Shown: positions 16,247 to 24,143 of the stretch, in pieces
Layout: each line of letters begins with the position of its first letter
Numbering within the stretch: position 1 is the first letter of the stretch
NCBI RefSeq assembly: GCF_025770785.1
Contig: NZ_JANZLA010000001.1
Location: 434,001 to 498,000 of the forward strand
DNA from: Cellulomonas sp. SG140
GTDB lineage: Bacteria > Actinomycetota > Actinomycetes > Actinomycetales > Cellulomonadaceae
Length of the DNA: 64,000 nt
Reading direction: 5' to 3'
Notes under the pieces: generated by a model
Seen by the model: the letters and a program-made list of their open reading frames with translations, nothing else
Told to the model about the DNA's origin: nothing
The model's database searches: none
Program-made: the position numbers and the translations under genes

Positions 16247-18178
16247 ATGACCACCACCACGACAACCAGCACCGCGACGAGCACGGACACCGTGCGCGTC
16301 GTCGTCGACGGCGTCCCCGTCGAGGTCCCCGTCGGCTCATCGATCCTCGACGCCGCCCACCTCGCGGGCCGCCGCATCCCCACCCTGTGCCACCACCCGG
16401 ACCTGCCGGACGTCGGCATCTGCCGGGTCTGCCTCGTCGAGGTGGTCGGCCAGCGCGCGCTGCAGGCGTCGTGCGCGTACCCGATCACCGAGCCCGTCGA
16501 GATCCGCACCTACAGCCGCCGGGTGCGCCAGGCCCGCCAGACGGTGGTCGACCTGATGCTCGCCGAGCACTACGGCTCCTGCCAGACGTGCGGTCGCAAC
16601 GGCGCCTGCGAGCTGCAGGACCTGGCCGCCGAGTACGGCTCCGACCACTACCGGTTCGGCCGGCAGACCGAGCCGACCCGGCCGTTCGACCTGGTCGGCC
16701 CGTCGATCGTGCGGGACATGAACAAGTGCGTGCACTGCACGCGCTGCATCCGCACGTGCGCGCAGGTGCAGGGCGTGGGTGCGCTCGGCGTGATCGGCCG
16801 CGGCAGCTCGACGACCATGTCCCCGTACCTGACGCTGCCGATCTCCGACGTCGTCTGCATCAACTGCGGCCAGTGCATCGACCGCTGCCCCACCGGCGCG
16901 TTGCAGGAGCACGACGACACCGAGGCGGTGTGGCGGGCGATCGAGGACCCGACCAAGCACGTGGTGATCCAGACGGCACCGGCCCCGCGCGCCGCGATGG
17001 GCGAGGAGTTCGGCCTGCCGCCGGGCACGCCGGTGACGTGGCAGCTGAACACGGCGCTGCGCGGGATCGGCTTCGACAGGGTGTTCGACACCAACTTCGC
17101 CGCGGACCTGACGATCATCGAGGAGGGCACGGAGCTGCTGCTCCGCCTGTACGAGAACCTCGTCCTCGACGACCACAGCCGGCCGCTGCCCCAGTTCACC
17201 TCCTGCAGCCCGGGCTGGATCAAGTACCTCGAGCACCGGTACCCCGAGGCGATCGGCAACCTGTCCAGCTGCAAGAGCCCTCAGCAGATGTTCGGCGCGG
17301 TGATCAAGGGGTTCTACGCCGCACGGGCGGGTGTGGACCCCGCCGATGTCGTCTCCGTGTCGCTGATGCCGTGCACGGCGAAGAAGTTCGAGGCGGCCCG
17401 GCCGGAGATGGCGGACTCGGGCTACCGCGACGTCGACGTCTCGCTGACCACGCGCGAGCTGGCCCGGATGATCCGCGAGTGCGGCATCCGGCTGCCGGAC
17501 CTGCCGGAGTCGGACTTCGACGACCCGTTCGGCACGGCATCGGGGTCCGGCGTGATCTTCGGGGCGACCGGCGGGGTGATGGAGGCGGCGCTGCGCACCG
17601 TCGTCGAGCTGGTGACGGGCCGGCCGGTCGAGGAGCTGTTCGACCACGCCGACATCACGCCGGTGCGCGGCTTCGAGGACACCCGGTACACCGAGATCAC
17701 GCTCCCCGACCAGCTGGGACCGGTCCCGGCGATCCTCGCCGGGAAGATCCCGGACTTCGACTGGCTGCGCGGTGTGACGCTGCGGCTCGGCGTGGTGCAC
17801 GGGACGGGCAATGCCCGGAAGGTGATGGAGGACATCGCCGCCGGCGGCCTGTTCAGCACGTGCCACTTCATCGAGTTCATGGGCTGCCCGGGCGGCTGCC
17901 TGGGCGGCGGCGGGCAGCCCTTGCCGACCGACGCGACCATCCGGGCGGCGCGGGCACGCGCCATCTACGCGGAGGACGCGCACTACGGCGAGACGGGTCG
18001 GGCCCGCAAGAGCCACGAGAACCCCGCGGTGCTGCGGCTGTACGACGAGCTGCTCACCGACGGTCCCAACGGGCCGACGGCCCACCACCTGCTGCACACC
18101 ACCTACACGCCGCGCGGCAGCTTCATCACCGCCGGTGCGACGAGCAGGCGGAGCACGACGAGGGAGGCGTCCCGATGA
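16247..18178 (+). CDS. hydA: [FeFe]-hydrogenase catalytic subunit
   Basis: The product (643 aa) catalyses reversible H2 formation. N-terminal clusters: [2Fe-2S] Cys48/59/62/76; His108-Cys112-Cys115-Cys121 [4Fe-4S]; two [4Fe-4S] sets at Cys161/164/167/171 and Cys204/207/210/214. H-cluster loops: L1 TSCSPGW (318-324), L2 MPCTAKKFE (374-382) and L3 EFMGCPGGCLGGGGQP (543-558). L1 has Ser where the usual TSCCP has a second Cys. The C-terminal tail after L3 (KSHENP...LYDELL) resembles the small-subunit extension. The cluster set is that of NADH-linked trimeric (group A3-like) enzymes, and the L1-L3 loops exclude complex I NuoG. ATG 16247 has GAGGGG upstream; the TGA overlaps hydC as ATGA. Confidence 0.93.
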   Translation: MTTTTTTSTATSTDTVRVVVDGVPVEVPVGSSILDAAHLAGRRIPTLCHHPDLPDVGICRVCLVEVVGQRALQASCAYPITEPVEIRTYSRRVRQARQTVVDLMLAEHYGSCQTCGRNGACELQDLAAEYGSDHYRFGRQTEPTRPFDLVGPSIVRDMNKCVHCTRCIRTCAQVQGVGALGVIGRGSSTTMSPYLTLPISDVVCINCGQCIDRCPTGALQEHDDTEAVWRAIEDPTKHVVIQTAPAPRAAMGEEFGLPPGTPVTWQLNTALRGIGFDRVFDTNFAADLTIIEEGTELLLRLYENLVLDDHSRPLPQFTSCSPGWIKYLEHRYPEAIGNLSSCKSPQQMFGAVIKGFYAARAGVDPADVVSVSLMPCTAKKFEAARPEMADSGYRDVDVSLTTRELARMIRECGIRLPDLPESDFDDPFGTASGSGVIFGATGGVMEAALRTVVELVTGRPVEELFDHADITPVRGFEDTRYTEITLPDQLGPVPAILAGKIPDFDWLRGVTLRLGVVHGTGNARKVMEDIAAGGLFSTCHFIEFMGCPGGCLGGGGQPLPTDATIRAARARAIYAEDAHYGETGRARKSHENPAVLRLYDELLTDGPNGPTAHHLLHTTYTPRGSFITAGATSRRSTTREASR

Positions 18179-18756
18179 CCGGCATCCCGGCCGACGTGCT
18201 GGAGCGTGAGGCCGACCTGGTCGGCGCGATCGACCGGCTGGTGGCGCAGCACGGCGCCCGACGCAGCTCCCTGCTGCCGATCCTCGAGGCGCTGCGCGAG
18301 CAACGGCGGCAGATCAGCGACGTCGCGATGCAGGTGGTCGCCGACCGCCTCGGCCTCCCGCCGGTGGAGGTCCAGGGCGTGGTGACCTTCTACCACTTCC
18401 TGGGCACCGAGCCGACGGGCCGGCACGTCGTGCACCTGTGCCGGACCATCTCCTGCGCGATGGCGGGCATGGGCGCGATCGCGGAGCGGCTGGAGAACGA
18501 GCTCGGCATCCGGTTCGGCGAGACGACGGACGACGGCCTGGTCACGCTCGCGTGGGCCAACTGCATCGGCATGTGCGACCGCCCGCCGGCGATCCTGCTG
18601 GACCGGCAGGCGATCGGCCGGGTGACGCCGGACGACGCGTGCGAGCTGGTGGCACGGCTCCGGGCCGCGGCCTCGGACGGCACGGCCGGTGGGACGCCGG
18701 TGGGAAACTGGTCGGGTGACCGAGGACCTGACCCCAGAGACGACGACTCCCGCTGA
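18175..18756 (+). CDS. hydC: [FeFe]-hydrogenase [2Fe-2S] subunit (NuoE-like, HydC)
   Basis: The product (193 aa) has a thioredoxin-like [2Fe-2S] ferredoxin domain: Cys89-x4-Cys94 and Cys130-x3-Cys134 in HLCRTISC and NCIGMC, preceded by VQGVVTFYHFLG. It should pass electrons between HydB and HydA. ATG 18175 overlaps the hydA stop (ATGA), and AGGGAGG lies just upstream. The last 25 residues are Gly/Asp-rich and overlap the start of the downstream aminopeptidase gene by 41 bases in another frame, so this C-terminus is probably unimportant for folding. Confidence 0.9.
   Translation: MTGIPADVLEREADLVGAIDRLVAQHGARRSSLLPILEALREQRRQISDVAMQVVADRLGLPPVEVQGVVTFYHFLGTEPTGRHVVHLCRTISCAMAGMGAIAERLENELGIRFGETTDDGLVTLAWANCIGMCDRPPAILLDRQAIGRVTPDDACELVARLRAAASDGTAGGTPVGNWSGDRGPDPRDDDSR
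18704..18709 (+). promoter_or_regulatory. -10 element of pepP inside the 3' end of hydC
   Basis: GAAACT is followed by GGTCGG and GTG 18716. It fits the NANNNT plus 6 nt pattern but departs from TANNNT at the first base. Confidence 0.35.
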
Positions 18757-20260
18757 CCACCCCGCCGACCAGCCGCTGCAGGACCGCGGCGGCAACCGTT
18801 CGCTGCGCCCGTCGTCGGCGGAGTTCCTCCGGTTCGTCACGTCCGGCTGGGCTCCCCGTCCGGCCAGCACGGTCACCCGCGCCGCCGTCGCGGACCTCAC
18901 CCCGGCGCGCCGCACGGCGCTGGCCGACGCCTTCGCCGGCCAGCGCCTCGTCGTCCCCGCGGGCCGCCCCCAGGTCCGGTCCAACGACACCGACTTCCGC
19001 TTCCGCCCGCACGCCGCGTTCGCCCACCTGACAGGCCTGGGCATGGAGCAGGAGCCCGAGGCCGTGCTCGTGCTGCACCCGGTCGAGGACGGCACCGGGG
19101 AGAGCGGCGGGAGCCACCGGCCCGTGCTGTACCTGCGTCCCCTGTCAGGCCGGGACAGCGAGGAGTTCTTCGCCGACAGCGCGCGCGGCGAGTTCTGGGT
19201 GGGCGCCCGGCCGACCCTCGAGGACATGGCGACGCTGACCGGCATCCCCACGGCCCACCTCGACGACCTGCGCGACGCGCTCGCCAAGGACGCCGGCACC
19301 GACGGCGTGCTGCTGGCCGTGGTGCCGGACGTCGACCAGGCCGTCTCCGAGATCGTCGAGGAGATCCGCGCCGACGAGGCCGCGGGCAAGCGACGCGACG
19401 AGCGGCTGGCCGAGGCGCTCTCGGAGCTGCGCCTGGTCAAGGACGCGCACGAGGTCGAGCAGATGCGCGAGGCCGTCGCCACGACGATCGCCGGGTTCGA
19501 GAAGGTGGTGCGGCAGCTGCCCGCGGCCACCACGCACCGGCGCGGCGAGCGCGTGGTCGAGGGCACGTTCATCGGGCACGCGCGCCAGGAGGGGAACGAC
19601 GTCGGCTACGCGACGATCGCCGCCGCCGGCGAGCACGCGACCACGCTGCACTGGACCGACAACGACGGCACCGTGCGCCCGGGCCAGCTGCTGCTGCTCG
19701 ACGCCGGCGTCGAGATCGACTCGCTCTACACGGCCGACGTCACGCGGACGCTGCCGGTCGACGGCCGCTTCACGGACGCGCAGCGCAAGGTCTACCAGGC
19801 GGTGCTCGACGCGGCCGACGCCGCCTTCGCCGTCGTGCGCCCGGGCATCCGGTTCCGCGAGGTGCACGGCGCCGCCATGGAGGTGATCGCCGACCGGCTC
19901 GCGTCCTGGGGGCTGCTGCCGGTCAGCGCCGCCGAGTCGCTGCGGCCGGACGCCCAGTTCCACCGGCGCTGGATGGTGCACGGCACCAGCCACCACCTCG
20001 GCATCGACGTCCACGACTGCGCGCAGGCGCGCGTCGAGATGTACCTCGACGGCGTCGTCCAGGCCGGGATGGTGTTCACCATCGAGCCCGGGCTCTACTT
20101 CAAGTCGGACGACCTGCTGGTCCCCGAGGAGCTGCGCGGCATCGGCGTCCGCATCGAGGACGACGTCCTGGTGACCGCGGACGGTGCCGAGAACCTGTCG
20201 GCGGCCCTGCCCCGTGACCCCGACGCCGTGGAGGCGTGGATGGCCGGCCTGCTGGCCTGA
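18716..20260 (+). CDS. pepP: Xaa-Pro aminopeptidase (M24B)
   Basis: The product (514 aa) is a cytosolic metallopeptidase that removes N-terminal residues before proline. The N-terminal AMP_N domain (about 30-190) is followed by the pita-bread domain with all five ligands: LLLDAGVEID and YTADVTRTLP (two Asp), HGTSHHLGIDVHD (His), TIEPGLYF (Glu) and IGVRIEDDVLVT (Glu). The first 35 residues are Thr/Pro/Asp-rich. The gene starts within hydC; the longer GTG at 18689 is less likely. It is probably transcribed both from the hydrogenase operon and from its own promoter. Confidence 0.92.
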   Translation: MTEDLTPETTTPADHPADQPLQDRGGNRSLRPSSAEFLRFVTSGWAPRPASTVTRAAVADLTPARRTALADAFAGQRLVVPAGRPQVRSNDTDFRFRPHAAFAHLTGLGMEQEPEAVLVLHPVEDGTGESGGSHRPVLYLRPLSGRDSEEFFADSARGEFWVGARPTLEDMATLTGIPTAHLDDLRDALAKDAGTDGVLLAVVPDVDQAVSEIVEEIRADEAAGKRRDERLAEALSELRLVKDAHEVEQMREAVATTIAGFEKVVRQLPAATTHRRGERVVEGTFIGHARQEGNDVGYATIAAAGEHATTLHWTDNDGTVRPGQLLLLDAGVEIDSLYTADVTRTLPVDGRFTDAQRKVYQAVLDAADAAFAVVRPGIRFREVHGAAMEVIADRLASWGLLPVSAAESLRPDAQFHRRWMVHGTSHHLGIDVHDCAQARVEMYLDGVVQAGMVFTIEPGLYFKSDDLLVPEELRGIGVRIEDDVLVTADGAENLSAALPRDPDAVEAWMAGLLA

Positions 20261-20269
20261 ACCGGCCGG

Positions 20270-20980
20270 TCAGGCCGTCGGCCCACCCGGTCCGGACGGC
20301 GCGCCCGGTCCGGACGGCGCCGCCGGCTCACCGGCGTGCGGCGGAGCCGACGGACCCGTCGGCGAGGCGGGCGGCACCGGCGGTGCGGGTGGTGCGGTCG
20401 GCGGCACGTCGGGCCGCGCCGGGTAGGTCGCGGTGGGGTCCGACGGCGGCGGCCCCATCGGTCGGCTCGTCTCCACCCCCCGGTCCGGCCACCCGGACCG
20501 GACGCCCCCGATCGAGGCGAGCAGCTGGCGCGCCTTGCCGGCGTGCTCCGCCGCGCACAGCACCGAGTACGACGTCGCGACGATCTGGCTCGACGAGGTG
20601 AAGTCGCGCCGGCCCCGCGAGAACGAGTAGGTGATCACCGAGAACAGCAGCCCGAAGGCGCCGCCGAACAGGATCGCCGGCAGGAACAGGCTCGAGGCGC
20701 TCGACGAGAACATCGTGAGGATCAGCCCGACGAACAGCCCGAACCACGCCCCTGAGGCGAACCCGCCGAGCGCCACCGACGGGTAGGACAGCCGCCGCAG
20801 CACCCGCTCCACCATCTGCAGGTCGGTGCCGACGATCGTCACGTGCTGCACGGGGAACTGCGAGTCGGCGAGGTGGTCCACCGCCCGCTGCGCCTCGAGG
20901 TAGGTGCCGTAGGACGCGACGGTCTCACCCTTGGGGAGCGTCGGTGTGCTCGGGAGCCGGTTCGGGCGGGTGAACGACAT
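20270..20980 (-). CDS. GSP17M-like general stress membrane protein with Pro-rich tail
   Basis: The product (236 aa) starts with a general-stress-protein-17M-like segment (GETVASYGTYLEAQRAVDHL, about 22-41), followed by two close hydrophobic helices (about 75-125: LGGFASGAWFGLFVGLILTM and LFLPAILFGGAFGLLFSVI). A cytosolic stretch and about 70 residues of Pro/Gly/Ala/Ser repeats follow. Its function is unknown. ATG 20980 is chosen over 20998 because CAGGAT lies 6 nt upstream. It converges on pepP with a 9-bp gap. Confidence 0.75.
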   Translation of the reverse strand: MSFTRPNRLPSTPTLPKGETVASYGTYLEAQRAVDHLADSQFPVQHVTIVGTDLQMVERVLRRLSYPSVALGGFASGAWFGLFVGLILTMFSSSASSLFLPAILFGGAFGLLFSVITYSFSRGRRDFTSSSQIVATSYSVLCAAEHAGKARQLLASIGGVRSGWPDRGVETSRPMGPPPSDPTATYPARPDVPPTAPPAPPVPPASPTGPSAPPHAGEPAAPSGPGAPSGPGGPTA

Positions 20981-20986
20981 GCATCG

Positions 20987-20992
20987 ATCCTG
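20987..20992 (-). promoter_or_regulatory. -10 element of the GSP17M-like gene (leaderless)
   Basis: CAGGAT on the minus strand, then CGATGC, then ATG 20980. Confidence 0.4.
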
Positions 20993-21058
20993 GCCCACGC
21001 TGCGGGGATGTGCCTAGGGCAGCCCGGCACGCCCGGTGCCGTGCGGAGGCGCACCGCT

Positions 21059-21064
21059 TAGGCT
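21059..21064 (+). promoter_or_regulatory. -10 element of the MgtE-N/CBS operon
   Basis: TAGGCT, seven bases before GTG 21072. No Shine-Dalgarno sequence is visible. Confidence 0.5.
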
Positions 21065-21071
21065 CACCTGC

Positions 21072-22340
21072 GTGAGCGCCGCCGGGACCCGCGTCTTCGT
21101 CGCACGGCTCGCGGGCACCATGGTGTTCGACCCCCTCGGGGACCAGGTCGGCCGGGTCCGCGACGTCGTCGTCCTGGTGCGCCCGAAAGGGGCGGCGCGC
21201 GCGGTCGGGCTGGTCGTCGAGGTGCCGGGACGGCGGCGCATCTTCCTGCCGCTCACGCGGGTGACGGCGATCGACCCCGGTCAGGTGATCTCCACCGGCC
21301 TGCTCAACATGCGCCGCTTCGAGCAGCGCGCTGCCGAGACGCTGGTCGTGGGTGAGCTGCTGGACCGGACGGTGGACCTCGTCGACGGCTCGGGCGCGGT
21401 GCTGATCGAGGACGCCGCGATCGAGCGGCAGCGCAACGGCGACTGGTTGGTCACCCAGCTGTTCGTCCGGCGCGCCCGCCACGGTGGAGGGCTGCTGCGC
21501 CGCCGCGGCGAGACGATGCTCGTCGGCGCCGACCAGGTCAGGGGTCTCACCCGCTCCACGGAGGCCCAGGGCGCAGCCCTGCTCCTGGCCCAGTACGTCG
21601 ACCTCAAGCCCGCCGACCTGGCGGACGTCCTGCACGACCTGACCACCGCACGCCGGCTCGAGGTGGCCGCGGCGCTGGACGACGAGCGCCTCGCCGACGT
21701 GCTCGAGGAGCTGCCGGAGGACGACCAGGTCGAGATCCTCCAGGTCCTCGACGTGACCCGCGCGGCGGACGTGCTCGAGGCGATGCAGCCCGACGACGCC
21801 GCGGACCTGCTCGGCGAGCTGCCGGACGCGCAGCAGGCCGAGCTGCTGGACCTGATGCAGCCCGAGGAGGCGCGCGACGTCCGACGGCTGCTCGCCTACG
21901 AGGACAACACGGCCGGCGGTCTGATGACCACCGAACCGGTGATCCTCGGGCCCGAGACGCCGATCGCCGCCGCCCTCGCGCACGTCCGACGGCAGGACCT
22001 CAACCCGGCGCTGGCGTCGATCGTCTTCGTCGCCCGCCCGCCGCTCGAGACGCCGACCGGCCGGTTCATCGGCGTGGTGCACCTGCAGCGGATGCTGCGC
22101 GAACCGCCGCACCAGGCGATCGGGGCGATCGTCGACACCGACATCGAGCCCGTGACCGCGGACGCGCCGCTGCTCAGCGTCACCCGGGAGCTCGCCACCT
22201 ACAACCTGCTGGTGCTGCCGGTGGTCGACGCCGAGCGCCGGCTGCTGGGGGCCGTGTCCGTGGACGACGTGCTGGACCACCTGCTGCCGGAGGACTGGCG
22301 CGAGGTCGACGACGAGGCGACGGGTGAGCAGCATGGCTGA
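21072..22340 (+). CDS. MgtE intracellular-domain/CBS protein with N-terminal PRC-barrel-like domain
   Basis: The product (422 aa) has a PRC-barrel-like start (FDPLGDQVGRVRDVVV), an MgtE_N helical domain (about 165-270, LAQYVDLKPADLADVL and EELPEDDQVEIL) and two CBS repeats (about 275-405, YEDNTAGGLMTTEPV and LLVLPVVDAERRLLG). There is no MgtE transmembrane channel domain, so it is not itself a Mg2+ transporter. It may sense Mg2+ or nucleotides and act with the DUF1003 membrane protein encoded directly downstream. The Rv1232c-Rv1231c pair in M. tuberculosis looks the same (from memory). Confidence 0.85.
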   Translation: MSAAGTRVFVARLAGTMVFDPLGDQVGRVRDVVVLVRPKGAARAVGLVVEVPGRRRIFLPLTRVTAIDPGQVISTGLLNMRRFEQRAAETLVVGELLDRTVDLVDGSGAVLIEDAAIERQRNGDWLVTQLFVRRARHGGGLLRRRGETMLVGADQVRGLTRSTEAQGAALLLAQYVDLKPADLADVLHDLTTARRLEVAAALDDERLADVLEELPEDDQVEILQVLDVTRAADVLEAMQPDDAADLLGELPDAQQAELLDLMQPEEARDVRRLLAYEDNTAGGLMTTEPVILGPETPIAAALAHVRRQDLNPALASIVFVARPPLETPTGRFIGVVHLQRMLREPPHQAIGAIVDTDIEPVTADAPLLSVTRELATYNLLVLPVVDAERRLLGAVSVDDVLDHLLPEDWREVDDEATGEQHG

Positions 22341-22851
22341 GCGCCGGCTCGACACCCCGCGCGAGCAGGGCCGCACGTGGCGGCCTGCGCTCGACCCGGA
22401 TGCCGTGGGCCGCGGTGCGGAGGCGTTCGCCCGGTTCATGGGCACCGGGCGCTTCCTGCTCTACATGACGGCCTTCATCATCGTGTGGGTCATCCTCAAC
22501 GTCGTCGGGCTGGTCGGCCGCTGGGACCCGTACCCGTTCATCCTGCTCAACCTCTGCTTCTCCGTTCAGGCGTCCTACGCGGCGCCGCTGATCCTGCTCG
22601 CGCAGAACCGGCAGGACGACCGCGACCGGGTCGCCCTCGAGCAGGACCGGCAGCAGGCGGAGCGGAGCCTGGCGGACACCGAGTTCCTCGCACGCGAGAT
22701 GGCGGCGCTGCGCATCGCGCTGTCGGAGGTCGCCACCCGGGACTTCGTGCGCTCCGAGCTCAGGGCCCTGCTGGAGGACCTGACCGAGCGGGAGCCGGAG
22801 ACCGGTCCGGCCGCAGCGGCCGACGACGCACGCGCCACCCCGCAGGCCTGA
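22333..22851 (+). CDS. DUF1003 family membrane protein
   Basis: The product (172 aa) has two transmembrane helices (about 37-57, FLLYMTAFIIVWVILNVVG, and 67-88, FILLNLCFSVQASYAAPLIL) and the AQNRQDDRDR motif that defines DUF1003. A charged coiled-coil segment (about 92-145) follows. Its function is unknown. The gene overlaps the MgtE-N gene by 8 bases (ATGGCTGA). A GTG at 22324 has a better-placed GAGGCG and would add three residues, so the exact start is uncertain. Confidence 0.88.
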   Translation: MAERRLDTPREQGRTWRPALDPDAVGRGAEAFARFMGTGRFLLYMTAFIIVWVILNVVGLVGRWDPYPFILLNLCFSVQASYAAPLILLAQNRQDDRDRVALEQDRQQAERSLADTEFLAREMAALRIALSEVATRDFVRSELRALLEDLTEREPETGPAAAADDARATPQA

Positions 22852-22898
22852 CCCGGCGGGGGGACCAGCGTCACAACGGCCGGACGGGCCACCGCACC

Positions 22899-22904
22899 TA
22901 CGAT
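22899..22904 (+). promoter_or_regulatory. -10 element of mrp (leaderless)
   Basis: TACGAT, then TGCCCC, then ATG 22911. Confidence 0.55.
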
Positions 22905-22910
22905 TGCCCC

Positions 22911-24077
22911 ATGCCGACCGACACCCCGCCCACCGCCACGCCTCCTGCCACCGACGGGCTCGAGGAAGCGATCCGGGCGGCGCTCGCGCGCGTGCAGGAC
23001 CCGGAGATCCACCGGCCGATCACCGAGCTGGGCATGGTGCGCTCGCTCGAGCTGGACGGCGGCCGCGTCGTGGTCGGCATCGACCTGACCGTGCCGGGCT
23101 GCCCGTTGAAGGACACGCTGCAGCGGGACGTCACGGCCGCGGTCGCCGCGGTGCCGGGCGTGGACGAGGTGGTGGTCCAGCTCGGGTCGATGACGGCCGA
23201 GCAGCGTGCCGAGCTGCGCTCCCGGCTGCGTGGCGGCGCCGGCGAGCCCGTCATCCCGTTCGCCCAGCCGGGCTCGCTGACCAGGGTGATCGCCGTGGCG
23301 TCCGGCAAGGGCGGCGTCGGCAAGTCCTCCGTGACGGCCAACCTCGCGGTGGCGATGGCCCGCCAGGGGCTGTCCGTCGGCGTGGTGGACGCCGACATCT
23401 ACGGCTTCTCGCTGCCGCGCATGCTCGGTGCCGACCGTCCGCCCACGCAGGTGGACGACATGCTGCTGCCGCCCGAGGCGAACGGCGTGAAGGTGGTGTC
23501 GATCGGCCAGTTCGTCGCCCCCGGACAGCCGGTCGTGTGGCGCGGTCCGATGCTGCACCGAGCCCTGCAGCAGTTCCTCGCGGACGTGTTCTGGGGCGAC
23601 CTCGACGTGCTGCTGCTCGACCTGCCGCCCGGGACGGGCGACATCGCCATCTCGGTGGCCCAGCTGCTCCCCGCCTCGGAGCTCGTGGTGGTCACCACCC
23701 CGCAGGTCGCCGCGGCCGAGGTCGCCGAGCGCGCCGGTGCCGTCGCTGTGCAGACGCGGCAGCGGGTGATCGGCGTCGTGGAGAACATGTCCTGGCTCGA
23801 GCAGCCGGACGGCACCCGGTTCGAGCTGTTCGGTGCCGGCGGGGGCGCTCGGGTCGCCGAGAGCCTGTCGCGGATCACCGGGACGGACGTGCCGCTGCTG
23901 GGTCAGGTGCCGCTCGACGTGTCGCTGCGCGAGGCGGGCGACGGCGGGACGCCCGTCGTGGCCGCCGACCCGGACGCACCGGCCGCGCGGGTGCTCGCCG
24001 ACATCGCCAAGCGGCTCGCGGTCCGCCCGCGGGGGCTGGCCGGGCGCTCGCTCGGGCTCTCCCCCGTCGGCCGCTGA
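22911..24077 (+). CDS. mrp: Mrp/NBP35-family P-loop ATPase (Fe-S carrier)
   Basis: The product (388 aa) has an N-terminal MIP18 domain (about 18-100, VQDPEIHRPITELGMV, VPGCPLKD) and a Mrp ATPase with deviant Walker A GKGGVGKSS, VDADIYGFSLPRMLG and LLLDLPPGTGD. It is predicted to deliver Fe-S clusters to target proteins. The CPHC-type CxxC that usually follows ENMS is missing (ENMSWLEQPDG), and Cys in VPGCPLKD is the only cysteine I see. Many actinobacterial Mrp proteins seem to share this, so cluster transfer should be assumed with care. ATG 22911 is fixed by the -10 at 22899. Confidence 0.9.
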   Translation: MPTDTPPTATPPATDGLEEAIRAALARVQDPEIHRPITELGMVRSLELDGGRVVVGIDLTVPGCPLKDTLQRDVTAAVAAVPGVDEVVVQLGSMTAEQRAELRSRLRGGAGEPVIPFAQPGSLTRVIAVASGKGGVGKSSVTANLAVAMARQGLSVGVVDADIYGFSLPRMLGADRPPTQVDDMLLPPEANGVKVVSIGQFVAPGQPVVWRGPMLHRALQQFLADVFWGDLDVLLLDLPPGTGDIAISVAQLLPASELVVVTTPQVAAAEVAERAGAVAVQTRQRVIGVVENMSWLEQPDGTRFELFGAGGGARVAESLSRITGTDVPLLGQVPLDVSLREAGDGGTPVVAADPDAPAARVLADIAKRLAVRPRGLAGRSLGLSPVGR

Positions 24078-24143
24078 CGGAGCCGATCCGAGCGCGGTAC
24101 CACCCCATCGCGTCGGACCGGACGCGGTCCCGGACGGGGGCCC

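Noticed and set aside
16247..18178. Reading HydA as complex I subunit NuoG
   Set aside because: The L1, L2 and L3 H-cluster loops are present, and no other nuo genes flank the trio.
21072..22340. Calling this gene a Mg2+ transporter (mgtE)
   Set aside because: It lacks the transmembrane domain; only the MgtE_N and CBS parts are present.
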